Numbered from the stretch's first letter, positions 36,126 to 45,348 are shown. The stretch is DNA of 53,114 bases from an uncultured Erysipelotrichaceae bacterium (GCA_902780395.1 CACZFH010000019.1:1-53114), one strand, 5' to 3'. Notes: a model not told the origin generated them from the sequence alone. Made by a program: numbers and translations.

Positions 36126-38090
36126 ATGATTAAAAATGTAGTAGAGAAAAATAAAAATATAGATGTTAATGCAGATAAAATGGATAAATTAAAAGAAATG
36201 TTTCCTAATTGTTTTAATGTCAATGGTGAGTTTGATATATCTGTATTTGAAGAAGAGTTAAAAGAAAATACTTCTATCATAAAAGAAGGTTATGGTTTAA
36301 ATTTTTTAGGGAAAAATTATGCTAAATATGTAGCATCTTTGGATACTGAAACTATACTTGTTCCAGATGAAAAAAATAACAATAAAGATGAAAATAAAAA
36401 TAGTGAAAATATTTATATATCTGGTGATAACATTGATGCTTTAAAACATCTTGTAAAATCATATTCTGGAGAAATTAAATGTATTTATATAGATCCACCA
36501 TATAATACAGGAAGTGATGGTTTTGTTTATAATGATAAATTTAATTTGGGTATTGATAAATTAGTTGAGGTTTTAGATATAAATGAAGAAGAAGCTAAGA
36601 GAATTTACAATATGACAAATGCAAAATCTAATTCTCATTCTGCATGGTTAACATTTATGTATCCAAGATTGTATTTGGCAAGACAATTGTTAAAAAAAGA
36701 TGGTGTAATATTTATTTCAATAGATGATAACGAACAATCTAATTTAAAATTATTATGCGATAATATTTATGGCGAAGAGAATTTTATTAATCAGTTTAGC
36801 TGGGTTTCAAATATTACTGGTAGACAAATATCTGGTAAAGGAGCTGCAAAAACATTTGAAACAGTTTTAGCATATGCTAGGAATATAGATGATTGTGAAA
36901 ATTTTAGTATTGATATAGATTTTGCTAAGAAAAAAATGCCTGATACTTATAAAGGTTTTGAAAAAGACATTAGAGAAGATGAATTTGGTAAATATTCTGT
37001 TGGCGATACATTATACAATCATAATAGAAAATTTAATGAAGAAACTCGTCCAACTCTAGTTTTTTCAATATATTATAATCCTTCTACAAATGATATAATA
37101 ACTGATGATATAAATAAACACCATAATGGATATATTGAAATAAAACCTCATACAAATGGTGATGGAATACATAAGTATCATGCTTGGAGATGGTCAAGAC
37201 AGAAAATTGAAAATGAAAAGTATAATTTGATTGTATTAACAATGAGTAATGGTGATTATGAAATTCATACAAAAATTAGAGATTTTAAATCAACAACATT
37301 AAAAGATTTAATAACGAATATTTCTAATGGCGATGATGAATTAATAAAACTATTTGATGGAAAAAAATGTTTTAATTATCCTAAATCCGTTGATTTAGTT
37401 AGAGTATTAATTAATTCGATTACAACAAGAAATGAATTGATTCTAGATTTCTTTTCTGGTTCTGCAACAACTGCACATACAGTGTTAGAATTAAATGCTA
37501 AAGATAAAGGTAATAGAAAATACATATTGGTTCAATTACCAGAATTATGTGATACTAAATCAGAAGCATATAAAAATGGTTATAAAACAATTGATGAAAT
37601 AGGCCAAGAAAGAATAAGAAGAGCTGCTAAAAAGATTAAGGAAGAAACTAATGCTGATATAGATTATGGCTTTAAGCATTATACTATTAAAGAAGTAAAT
37701 ACAAACACATTAGATAAATTAGAAAAATTTGAACCTAATTATGTAATTTCAGATGGTAGTATTTTAGATGAATTTGGAATTAATGCAGTATTGACTACAT
37801 GGATGAATGAAGATGGATACGGATTAACTGATAAATATGAAAAATTAGAATTAGAAGATTATACTGCATATAAATGTCAAAATACAATTTATTTATTAAA
37901 TTGGAATATATCAGATTTGTTTATTAAAGCTTTAATAGAAAAATATGAAAAGGAAGAAAATTTTGATTGTAATCGAATTGTAATGTTTGGTTATTCATTT
38001 ACACTAAATGAGATTCAAACTTTAAAAGATAACTTACAACAAGTAAAAAATATTAAAGGTATTAATGTTGAGGTAATAACAAGATACTAG
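36126..38090 (+). CDS. mod: Type III restriction-modification methyltransferase subunit (Mod)
   Basis: 654 aa. The catalytic DPPYNTGS motif (about residue 127) precedes the SAM-binding FFSGSATTAHTV (about residue 444), the beta-class order of N6-adenine methylases. The region between them is the target recognition domain, which sets the DNA sequence methylated. It modifies and thereby protects host DNA and is needed by Res for recognition. TTGGAGG before the ATG at 36126. Full length, no frameshift seen. Confidence 0.93.
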   Translation: MIKNVVEKNKNIDVNADKMDKLKEMFPNCFNVNGEFDISVFEEELKENTSIIKEGYGLNFLGKNYAKYVASLDTETILVPDEKNNNKDENKNSENIYISGDNIDALKHLVKSYSGEIKCIYIDPPYNTGSDGFVYNDKFNLGIDKLVEVLDINEEEAKRIYNMTNAKSNSHSAWLTFMYPRLYLARQLLKKDGVIFISIDDNEQSNLKLLCDNIYGEENFINQFSWVSNITGRQISGKGAAKTFETVLAYARNIDDCENFSIDIDFAKKKMPDTYKGFEKDIREDEFGKYSVGDTLYNHNRKFNEETRPTLVFSIYYNPSTNDIITDDINKHHNGYIEIKPHTNGDGIHKYHAWRWSRQKIENEKYNLIVLTMSNGDYEIHTKIRDFKSTTLKDLITNISNGDDELIKLFDGKKCFNYPKSVDLVRVLINSITTRNELILDFFSGSATTAHTVLELNAKDKGNRKYILVQLPELCDTKSEAYKNGYKTIDEIGQERIRRAAKKIKEETNADIDYGFKHYTIKEVNTNTLDKLEKFEPNYVISDGSILDEFGINAVLTTWMNEDGYGLTDKYEKLELEDYTAYKCQNTIYLLNWNISDLFIKALIEKYEKEENFDCNRIVMFGYSFTLNEIQTLKDNLQQVKNIKGINVEVITRY

Positions 38091-38103
38091 AAAGGAGTAT
38101 ATT

Positions 38104-41031
38104 ATGGGATTAAAACTTGAAAAAGGATTAAAGCATCAAACAGAAGCAGTTGATAGGATAAATAAAGTCTTTGAAAATGTTCCTATTTTAAACAATACTT
38201 TGAAATATGCTAATCCTATTGTAAATTTGAATTCTAGTAAATTGTTAAATAATATAAAAGGGCTAAATGATGAATTACCTTCTTCATTGAAAGGAAATGT
38301 TGATATTGGTGACTATTTGAATATAGATATTAAAATGGAAACTGGTACTGGAAAAACTTATGTTTATACAAAGACTATATTTGAATTAAATAAAAATTAT
38401 GGTATTCATAAGTTTATAATTTTAGTACCTTCATTGCCTATTAAATTAGGAACAACTAATTTTATTAATTCATATGAATCAATTAGTCACTTTAAAGATC
38501 AATATGGTAAAAGTATAGATTTATATGTATTAAATGCTAAAAAGGGAAATAAAAAAGGAAAAGATACTTTTCCAAGTAGTATAAGAGGATTTGTAGAAAC
38601 ATCCGAATTAATAAGAAATAGAATTAGTGTTTTAATAGTTAATATGCAATTATTTAAAGATAATTCTATGCTTACTAAAGATTATTCATCTACCGTTGAA
38701 GATTTTTCTGTACCTAGTGAAGCAATCAATGCTACAAGACCTTTTATTATAATAGATGAACCACATAGATTTTCAAAAAATAATAAGACTTTTGAATTTA
38801 TTGAAAATAAAATTAAGCCACAATGTATTATAAGGTTTGGTGCCACTTTCCCTGATATAAAAAATGGAAGAAATGTTGAAAAGGATTATCATAATTTAAT
38901 TTATAACTTAGGAAGTTGTGATGCATTTAATCAAAATTTAGTAAAAGGCGTAAGTGTTAAATATTTAGAATCTCCTAATGGTAATAACAAGAAAATCAAA
39001 GTATTAGAATTGTGTAATAAGAAAACCGTTAAACTAGAATTAATTTCAGAGAATAATAAGAAAACATTTGAATTAGAAAAAGGTGATTCTTTAAAACAAA
39101 TAGATAACTCATTTGAAAATATATATGTTGATGGAATTGGAAAAACACTACTTTTATCAAACGGTCAAGAATTAAACAGAGGTTCCGAAATATATGCAGA
39201 TATTTATTCAACATCATATCAAACTGTAATGATTGAAAATGCTTTAGATGCACATTTTGAAACAGAGAAGCAAAATTTTAAAAGAAGAGACAAAATTAAA
39301 ACATTAGCACTTTTCTTTATTGATGATATAGACTCTTATAGAGAAAACAAACAAAATCCACAGCCAACATATTTAAAAGATATTTTTGAAAAAATATTAA
39401 AGAAGAAAATTGAAAGAGAATTAAGTAAAATAAATGTTGATGATTCTAATGAATTACTATATAAAGAATATTTAGATGAAACACTAAAGGATATTTCTAA
39501 ATGCCATGGTGGATATTTTTCGAAAGATAATAATGACTCAGATGAAAATATTGCAGAAGAGATTAATAATATTTTAATTAATAAAGAGGAAACACTTTCG
39601 ATTTATAAGAAAAATGGAAAATTTAATACATTTAGATTTATATTTTCAAAGTGGACATTAAAAGAAGGATGGGATAATCCAAATGTATTTACTATTGCTA
39701 AATTAAGAAGTAGTGGAAGTGATAATAGTAAAATACAGGAAGTTGGTAGAGGGTTACGTTTACCTGTAAACGAAAGTCTATCGCGTATTTCAGATGAACA
39801 ATTTTATTTAAATTATATAGTTGATTTTACTGAAAAAAATTTTGCAGAGAAGTTAATAAATGAAATTAATGGAGATATAAGTGAAAATAAAGTAATTACT
39901 GATGAACAATTAAATGCATTAGCATGTTCATTAGGAAAGACTTCAAAGGAAATATTTATTGAATTATTACAAAAAGATTATATTGATATGGATAAAAATA
40001 TTGTTACCATCAATAGAGACAGATTATTTAGTGAATATCCTGATTTAAATATTGGTTTAAAATCTGGCAAAGTTATTAATAAAAACAATAATGTTATTCA
40101 TAAAGCAAAAATCAGAAAAAATAGATTTGATGAAATTAAAGAATTATGGTCAATATTAAATAGAAAATATTTTATTTCTTATTCTAAAATGAGCGATGAT
40201 GAAATAACAAGACAACTCGTAAATATATTAAAAACTGGGATTGAGGGAACCGCTGAACTTGTAAGTTATGAAAATAAAATTATGACTGATGAAAATGGTG
40301 CATTTATGGTAAGAGAAGCAGGAACTGAATATGGTGTATATGAAGACTCTATTCCATATAATGTATTTTTGAATAAAATATATAATAGTACAAATATTCC
40401 AATAAAAGTAATACACAATGCATTTGTTGAATTTAGTAAAAACAGGATGTTAGAAGATTCTTTCTTCAATAATAATACTTTAATAAATTTTATAAATAGA
40501 ATAAATAGTTGGAAACATGAAATGCTATTTGGAAAATTTAAATATTCTTCAACTGCTTTGGAAAACGAAGAAACAGCATTAACTGATAAAGAAGGAAATC
40601 CTAAAGAATATGTTGCTGATGGTAGTCTTGGAGTAGGTTATAGTGAGGAAGACAAGCCAAGTGATAAGTATTTATATGATATTTGTTTATATGACTCTGA
40701 ACTTGAAAAGAAAAATATAATGCTTGATAATGATGAGGTAATTGTTTTTGGTAAAATACCTTCAAGAAGTATTAGAATACCTCTTATTGATGGTACTAGT
40801 TATAGTCCTGACTTTATGTATGTTATTAAAAGAGATAATGATATTAAAGAAATTAATTTAGTTATAGAAACGAAGGATTATAAAACAGAAGAAGATATTC
40901 CATCTGATCAAAAATATAAAATTAAATGTGCTGAAAGATTTTTTGAGCAATTAAAAGAAGATGGTTATGATGTTAAGTTCAGAGTACAAATAAATAATAC
41001 TCAAATATCTAATTTAATAAAAAAATTATAA
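38104..41031 (+). CDS. res: Type III restriction endonuclease subunit (Res)
   Basis: 975 aa. Superfamily 2 helicase motifs: Walker A METGTGKTYV (about residues 78-87), DExx box IIIDEPHRF, and motif VI region QEVGRGLRLPV. The C-terminal nuclease domain shows SPDFMYVI...NLVIETKDYK, a PD-(D/E)xK site. It translocates along DNA and cuts between two unmodified sites in head-to-head orientation. 13 bp after mod with AAAGGAG. Length and motifs suggest the gene is intact. Confidence 0.94.
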   Translation: MGLKLEKGLKHQTEAVDRINKVFENVPILNNTLKYANPIVNLNSSKLLNNIKGLNDELPSSLKGNVDIGDYLNIDIKMETGTGKTYVYTKTIFELNKNYGIHKFIILVPSLPIKLGTTNFINSYESISHFKDQYGKSIDLYVLNAKKGNKKGKDTFPSSIRGFVETSELIRNRISVLIVNMQLFKDNSMLTKDYSSTVEDFSVPSEAINATRPFIIIDEPHRFSKNNKTFEFIENKIKPQCIIRFGATFPDIKNGRNVEKDYHNLIYNLGSCDAFNQNLVKGVSVKYLESPNGNNKKIKVLELCNKKTVKLELISENNKKTFELEKGDSLKQIDNSFENIYVDGIGKTLLLSNGQELNRGSEIYADIYSTSYQTVMIENALDAHFETEKQNFKRRDKIKTLALFFIDDIDSYRENKQNPQPTYLKDIFEKILKKKIERELSKINVDDSNELLYKEYLDETLKDISKCHGGYFSKDNNDSDENIAEEINNILINKEETLSIYKKNGKFNTFRFIFSKWTLKEGWDNPNVFTIAKLRSSGSDNSKIQEVGRGLRLPVNESLSRISDEQFYLNYIVDFTEKNFAEKLINEINGDISENKVITDEQLNALACSLGKTSKEIFIELLQKDYIDMDKNIVTINRDRLFSEYPDLNIGLKSGKVINKNNNVIHKAKIRKNRFDEIKELWSILNRKYFISYSKMSDDEITRQLVNILKTGIEGTAELVSYENKIMTDENGAFMVREAGTEYGVYEDSIPYNVFLNKIYNSTNIPIKVIHNAFVEFSKNRMLEDSFFNNNTLINFINRINSWKHEMLFGKFKYSSTALENEETALTDKEGNPKEYVADGSLGVGYSEEDKPSDKYLYDICLYDSELEKKNIMLDNDEVIVFGKIPSRSIRIPLIDGTSYSPDFMYVIKRDNDIKEINLVIETKDYKTEEDIPSDQKYKIKCAERFFEQLKEDGYDVKFRVQINNTQISNLIKKL

Positions 41032-41056
41032 ATTTATTTATTTAACCGAGGAAGTA

Positions 41057-41065
41057 TGATATAAT
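41057..41065 (+). promoter_or_regulatory. Extended -10 promoter of the retron RNA
   Basis: TG-A-TATAAT (41057-41065) is 25 bp past the res stop and would start transcription near 41072. If the a1/a2 pairing noted in the findings is right, transcription must begin further upstream instead. Confidence 0.55.
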
Positions 41066-41071
41066 ACCTAT

Positions 41072-41290
41072 TGTAATTTGAAAGCAGGCAATAACTGGAT
41101 AATTACAACTAATAATGGCAGTTGAAATAATACTGTGTGCTCAAATTTATGGGACGTTGGGAGATTTGCAAGCAAATAAATGCTATGCTGGATGTTTGTG
41201 GTGCTGAGCCAGTCAAGCTGTCTCAGCACCTACAAACATTATTCCATCATACCACTGGAAAGCTAAATGCGAAGAGGTTAATTAAAACAT
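41072..41290 (+). ncRNA. Retron non-coding RNA (msr-msd), approximate ends
   Basis: A non-coding, heavily structured stretch between res and the reverse transcriptase operon. 5' hairpin: TTGTAATT (41071-41078) with AATTACAA (41101-41108). Middle: ATTTGC-aa-GCAAAT (41164-41177). Main msd-like hairpin: ATGTTTGTGGTGCTGAG (41192-41208) with CTCAGCACC-T-ACAAACAT (41222-41239), a 17-bp stem with one bulged T and a 13-base loop, extended outward by TGG/CCA and TATG/CATA pairs. Position just before a retron-type reverse transcriptase fits the msr-msd. Exact ends and the branching guanosine are not assignable by eye. Confidence 0.72.
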
Positions 41291-41342
41291 CGGTCGTGTC
41301 ACCTTTTATTTATTTTTAAAAATTAAATAGGAGGTGAAAAAA

Positions 41343-41558
41343 GTGAGAAAAAATATGAGCAAAAAAGTAAATGAGATTATTATCTCTTTACGAAATAAAT
41401 CAAAAATGATAAAGCCATTTGATTCTATAATAGTATTTATACTTATTATGGGTTATTATGATTTTGGAGTATTTCAAAGTCTAGCAATTATTATGTATAT
41501 TGTTTATAAGATTCGTTCAAATAAATCAAATTTTAATAATAAGGTGGCATTCTCATAA
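41343..41558 (+). CDS. Small membrane protein between retron RNA and RT (candidate effector)
   Basis: About 71 aa from GTG 41343 (AGGAGGTG six bases upstream). A basic N-terminus (RKNMSKKVNEIIISLRNKSK) precedes a hydrophobic region of about 31 residues that could form one long or two short membrane helices (SIIVFILIMGYYDFG, VFQSLAIIMYIVYKI), then a basic tail. Known retrons pair RT and RNA with a toxic effector, including two-helix membrane proteins. Its place between RNA and RT makes it the likely effector; this is inference. Confidence 0.65.
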   Translation: MRKNMSKKVNEIIISLRNKSKMIKPFDSIIVFILIMGYYDFGVFQSLAIIMYIVYKIRSNKSNFNNKVAFS

Positions 41559-41590
41559 CGAGCGAAGTATTGTCTTTTAATTAACCGTTG

Positions 41591-41613
41591 AAGCGCATTT
41601 AGCGCTTTTTCCT
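41591..41613 (+). terminator. Hairpin between the small membrane gene and the RT gene
   Basis: AAGCGC-attta-GCGCTT followed by TTTCC and a second T run. It could partly terminate the upstream RNA and limit RT production. Confidence 0.6.
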
Positions 41614-41630
41614 TTTTTAGAGGTGACAAT

Positions 41631-42866
41631 ATGAGAACAAATACAGTTTATAAAAATAGTTTATATGCATGTTATAGTAAAAGAAAATTAGCTAAATTAT
41701 TATCAAATAAAGATTTAAAAGTACATACAAAAGAGATAAGAAATCCTGATCATCATTTTCTAAATAAAAAAAGAACATTCTATCAATCTAAGGTAACTAA
41801 AGAGATATTTGATAAAAAACCAACTGATTATTCACCAAGCAAGTATAGAGAATTTAGTGATAGTTGTGATAAGCATAAAAAAGTATTAAGGCAAATATGT
41901 TTTTATTTATCACAAATAAAAATGCCAGAGTATTTATTTTCGAAAAAAGAAAGCGATTATAAAAGAAATGCTTTATATCATATAGGTAACACAAAATTTA
42001 TTTTATTAGATATAAATAGCTTTTTTCCAAATTGTAAATTTAAACAAATTAAGAATTTTTTTGCTAAAGAGTCTGGATTACATATGGTAAAAGAGAAAAA
42101 AGATAAAGATGGCAATATAATTGTTTATGAAAGTGATGTTGCAGATAGGATGGCAAAAATTGTTACTGTGCCTATTGATTCTTCATCTACTGGAGCGAGG
42201 ATTATTCCACAGGGATATCCAACTAGTCCTATAGTCAGCTTTCTATCTTATAAGGAAATGTTTGATAAAATAAATAATGTGGCTATAAAATATAATTGTA
42301 GATTTAGTACATATGTTGATGATTTATCATTTTCTTATAAGGATAGTACTTTTGATCCTAATGATTTAGTTGCTGAAGTTAGTAGTATCTTAAAAGATTA
42401 TAATCATTCAATTAGCGAGAAAAAAATTAAGATAATTGACATTGAAAAAGAATTAGGGCCAAATGAGCAATTAATATTACCGTTAATTACAGGATTAACA
42501 GTTAAAAGATATTGCGTAAGAGCTTCAAAAAAGATGCATTCAAAAATGAATAAACTGTTTAATAAGTTTATTTCAATGGGTGAACCTAAAAATGAATTTG
42601 AATACATTAAAAAGTGGAAATGTTTTATTTCTTTGAATGGGATGTTTAATACAATAGAATATGTAGAACCATCATCAACAAAAAAGAACAGGGAACATAT
42701 AAAGGAAGTAATAGATAAGAATAAAAAGAATTATGCTTTTCACGTAAAAATTCAAAGAGTTGAACAACTAAAATATGAAAGAAAAATATTTGATGCATAT
42801 AAAAATGGTACATTAATGGAATTTATAAATAAAAACAAAGATAAGTTGATAAATTATAAAAAGTAA
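41631..42866 (+). CDS. Retron-type reverse transcriptase
   Basis: 411 aa. Retron marks: NAxxH as NALYH (residues 113-117) just before the first catalytic Asp (LLD127INSFFPN); PQGYPTSP (193-200); YVDD (228-231) with Val in place of the usual Ala; and the ITGLTV (286-291) matching the VTG motif of the retron Y region. Comparison from memory with the Eco1 RT gives HIGANFIL/HIGNTKFIL alignment around the same point. There is no endonuclease or maturase domain, so not a group II intron. GAGGTGACA before the ATG. It should reverse transcribe the RNA upstream into msDNA. Confidence 0.9.
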   Translation: MRTNTVYKNSLYACYSKRKLAKLLSNKDLKVHTKEIRNPDHHFLNKKRTFYQSKVTKEIFDKKPTDYSPSKYREFSDSCDKHKKVLRQICFYLSQIKMPEYLFSKKESDYKRNALYHIGNTKFILLDINSFFPNCKFKQIKNFFAKESGLHMVKEKKDKDGNIIVYESDVADRMAKIVTVPIDSSSTGARIIPQGYPTSPIVSFLSYKEMFDKINNVAIKYNCRFSTYVDDLSFSYKDSTFDPNDLVAEVSSILKDYNHSISEKKIKIIDIEKELGPNEQLILPLITGLTVKRYCVRASKKMHSKMNKLFNKFISMGEPKNEFEYIKKWKCFISLNGMFNTIEYVEPSSTKKNREHIKEVIDKNKKNYAFHVKIQRVEQLKYERKIFDAYKNGTLMEFINKNKDKLINYKK

Positions 42867-42871
42867 TATTC

Positions 42872-42902
42872 TTATGGGAGTACAGTTTGTACTCCTTTTT
42901 TC
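42872..42902 (+). terminator. Terminator of the retron operon
   Basis: GGGAGTACA-gttt-TGTACTCC followed by TTTTTTC. The GGAGTAC/GTACTCC sequence also occurs in the 35310-35356 repeat cluster. Confidence 0.85.
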
Positions 42903-42968
42903 TTTTTTGTACAATATCTTTTAATTTTTATTTAATGTAAGATGAAAACACCTAGGAGAAGTATTATG

Positions 42969-42984
42969 TAAAAGTGCACTTTTA
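42969..42984. promoter_or_regulatory. Perfect 16-bp palindrome, likely operator
   Basis: TAAAAGTGCACTTTTA, about 40 bp upstream of the helix-turn-helix gene at 43025. A self-regulated operator is the simplest reading. Confidence 0.55.
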
Positions 42985-43024
42985 TAAAGATATATTTTAT
43001 GTATGATTCTATAGAACGGATACT

Positions 43025-43519
43025 ATGGAAGAATTTATAAATCCAATTATACCAATATCGGTATTAAGTGATAGTAGAATATCATCTTTAGAAAAGTTAT
43101 TATTACTGCACATAATTTCTTTGTGTAAGAATAAAGGATATTGTTGGGCTACAAATAGTTATTTTATGAATATTCATGGATATAGTAAACAAACAATATC
43201 TAAAAGTATTAATCATCTTGCCTCTTTAAATTATATTAATTTGAATTATGAAAAAGATAGTACTAATAATTCTAAACGTACAATTACACTTGACCATGTA
43301 TTAAAGAATAAGATACAGGGGATTAAAGAAAACTTTAATTCTAGTATTCAACCAAACTTTAAACAATATAATAAAAGTAATATAAATAAAATATATTACA
43401 AAGATGAGTGTGGTAATGAATATTGGAATGGACAACTAATTAAAAGTGAAACACCAACTGATGAAGAACTTAAAGAAATGAATAAATTATTAATGGAATT
43501 TAAAAAAGAGGAGGAATAA
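43025..43519 (+). CDS. Helix-turn-helix protein of the mobile element
   Basis: 164 aa. Residues 1-80 look like the winged-helix HTH_36 fold common in replication-initiator-like proteins of mobile elements (SLEKLLLLHIISLCKNKGYCWATNSYFMNIHGYSKQTISKSINHLASLNYINL). The C-terminal half is Asn/Lys/Glu-rich. Likely control or replication of the element. No strong ribosome binding site (GAACGGATACT). Confidence 0.72.
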   Translation: MEEFINPIIPISVLSDSRISSLEKLLLLHIISLCKNKGYCWATNSYFMNIHGYSKQTISKSINHLASLNYINLNYEKDSTNNSKRTITLDHVLKNKIQGIKENFNSSIQPNFKQYNKSNINKIYYKDECGNEYWNGQLIKSETPTDEELKEMNKLLMEFKKEEE

Positions 43520-43565
43520 AAATATTATGGGAAAAATTATCATAGAATTTTTTAAGAGGTGAAAT

Positions 43566-43661
43566 ATGTTTAATATTAAAGAAACCTTTGAAAAAGATGA
43601 TAATTCTACTATTAATGATTTGATAATTGGATATATAAAATGTGTTTTAATAAAATCGTAG
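43566..43661 (+). CDS. Mini-ORF upstream of the recombinase, 31 aa
   Basis: AAGAGGTGAAAT-ATG gives a strong ribosome binding site; the ORF codes MFNIKETFEKDD... and ends CVLIKS, stopping at TAG 43659-43661, 9 bp before the recombinase start. It may be a leader that tunes recombinase translation. No family. Confidence 0.45.
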   Translation: MFNIKETFEKDDNSTINDLIIGYIKCVLIKS

Positions 43662-43670
43662 ATTTGTTAT

Positions 43671-45323
43671 ATGTCTATTTTAATGGTAGACTCAAATCAG
43701 GCTTTAAATGTTATACAAAAGAAAGGAGTAGAAGCCGTGTATAACACTATATTACAACACCCTAGTTACTATAGAGTAGGATTATATATAAGATTATCTG
43801 AAGCAGATTCTGATAAAAGTTATGAATCAGAAAGTGAAAGTATTATTAATCAAAGAAATTTATTAATGAGTTTTGTAAAACAAAATGAATTTACCTTTGT
43901 CGATGAATATATTGATGATGGATTTACTGGTACTAATTTTGATAGACCTGGATTTAAAAGGTTACTTGAAGATATTGAAAATGGTAGAATAAACTGTGTT
44001 ATAACAAAAGATTTATCTAGACTTGGTAGAAATTATGTTACTTGTGGTTATTATGTAGATGAGTATTTTCTTTTAAAAAAAGTTAGATATATTGCTGTAC
44101 TTGATCAAGTAGATACTTTTTTAAATAATGTTGGTAATGAAATGATACCTTTTAAATCAGTATTTAATGATATGACAAGTAGAGATAATTCTAAAAAGAT
44201 ACGTTCTATTTTAAGAAATAAGAAAGAAGATGGAAAATTTATTGGAAGTGAGCCTAGCTTTGGTTATATGAGAGACCCAGATGATAAAGGGCATTTATTA
44301 CCTAATCCTGATACTGCCTTTATTGTTAAAAAGATATTTGAAATGGCAAATGATGGTGTAAGTGTAAGTGATATTGCAAGTTATCTTAATGATTGTAAAT
44401 ATCCTACACCAAGTTTATACAAAAAGAAAGAAGGTTCAAAACAAAAATTCAATCCTATATGGACTGTTTCATCAGTAAAGAAAATACTAAAAAATCAAAT
44501 GTATACAGGTGATATGGTACAAAATGTCCAAACTAAATTATCATATAAATCTCAAAAGAAAGTTGCTCTTAATAAAGAATCATGGATAATTGTAGAGAAT
44601 ACTCATGAACCATTAGTTAGTAAAGAAGTTTTTAATAAAGTTCAAAGTAATGTTAAAAGAAAGCAGAAAACACAAACTGATAGAGAAAAAAGATTATTTG
44701 AAAATCTTATTTATTGTCAGGAATGTGGTAATACTTTAACGGTTACTTACCGAAAAAATCATGATTATTGGACTGTTAATTGTAATAAATATTCAAGAGA
44801 TCCTAGAAGACATTTATGTTATCCACATTTTATGCCTTATGATAAATTAGAAGAAGCATTACTAAGTACTATTAAAAGTACTTGTAAGAAATATTTAGAT
44901 GAGATTGACGTTAAATCATTAGCACAACTTATAAATGATAAAAATACTTCTAAAGAAAGTACAACGGAAGAAATTAATTTTTTGAATAAAAAAATTAAAG
45001 AATACAATGCTAAAATTGATATGCTATATGATGATAAATTTAAAGGTAATATTTCAGAGGATACTTATAAAAGATTATCAAGAGAAACAGAAATATTATT
45101 AAATCAATCTAAATCTAGAATAGAAGAATTACAAGCAGTAGATATAAAGAAAAAAGAGTCTACAAAAGAAATGAAAAACTATGAAGATAAAATTAAGAAC
45201 TTAGTAAATCTAGATAATCCAAGTAGAGAATTATTACAATCTATCATTGATAAGATAGTAATTGATAAAGATAGAAATGTTGAAATATTTTATAAATTCA
45301 GTTTATTAAATGATATTGATTAA
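43671..45323 (+). CDS. Large serine recombinase (integrase), TnpX-like
   Basis: 550 aa, typical for large serine recombinases. Resolvase domain: RVGLYIRLSEAD with the nucleophile Ser43, DEYIDDGFTGTNFDRPGFKRLLEDI and ITKDLSRLGRNYVTCGYYVDEYF. Recombinase domain from about residue 190 (FGYMRDPDDKGHLLPNPDTAFIVKKIFEMA), zinc ribbon (CQECGNTLTV...CNKY..RRHLC) and coiled-coil near the C-terminus. It should cut and rejoin attP/attB at the amidase gene. ATG 43671 lacks a good ribosome binding site; a GTG at 43738 after AAAGGAG gives YNTILQHPSYYRVGLYIRLS and may be the true start. Confidence 0.92.
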   Translation: MSILMVDSNQALNVIQKKGVEAVYNTILQHPSYYRVGLYIRLSEADSDKSYESESESIINQRNLLMSFVKQNEFTFVDEYIDDGFTGTNFDRPGFKRLLEDIENGRINCVITKDLSRLGRNYVTCGYYVDEYFLLKKVRYIAVLDQVDTFLNNVGNEMIPFKSVFNDMTSRDNSKKIRSILRNKKEDGKFIGSEPSFGYMRDPDDKGHLLPNPDTAFIVKKIFEMANDGVSVSDIASYLNDCKYPTPSLYKKKEGSKQKFNPIWTVSSVKKILKNQMYTGDMVQNVQTKLSYKSQKKVALNKESWIIVENTHEPLVSKEVFNKVQSNVKRKQKTQTDREKRLFENLIYCQECGNTLTVTYRKNHDYWTVNCNKYSRDPRRHLCYPHFMPYDKLEEALLSTIKSTCKKYLDEIDVKSLAQLINDKNTSKESTTEEINFLNKKIKEYNAKIDMLYDDKFKGNISEDTYKRLSRETEILLNQSKSRIEELQAVDIKKKESTKEMKNYEDKIKNLVNLDNPSRELLQSIIDKIVIDKDRNVEIFYKFSLLNDID

Positions 45324-45325
45324 TT

Positions 45326-45348
45326 GAAGTTAGTTTATTACTAACTTC
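45326..45348 (+). terminator. Hairpin after the recombinase
   Basis: GAAGTTAGT-ttatt-ACTAACTTC: 9-bp perfect stem 3 bp after the stop. No T run, so termination is uncertain. Its AGTT/AACT content resembles the palindrome family that follows. Confidence 0.45.

Noticed and set aside
41047-41571. Near direct repeat (CGAGGAAGTAT at 41048 and CGAGCGAAGTAT at 41561) around the retron RNA and small membrane gene
   Set aside because: Too short and imperfect for a mobile-unit boundary; probably chance.
41631-42866. Group II intron or diversity-generating retroelement RT
   Set aside because: No maturase or endonuclease domain, no intron RNA ends, no variable/template repeat pair; NAxxH and ITG motifs fit retrons.
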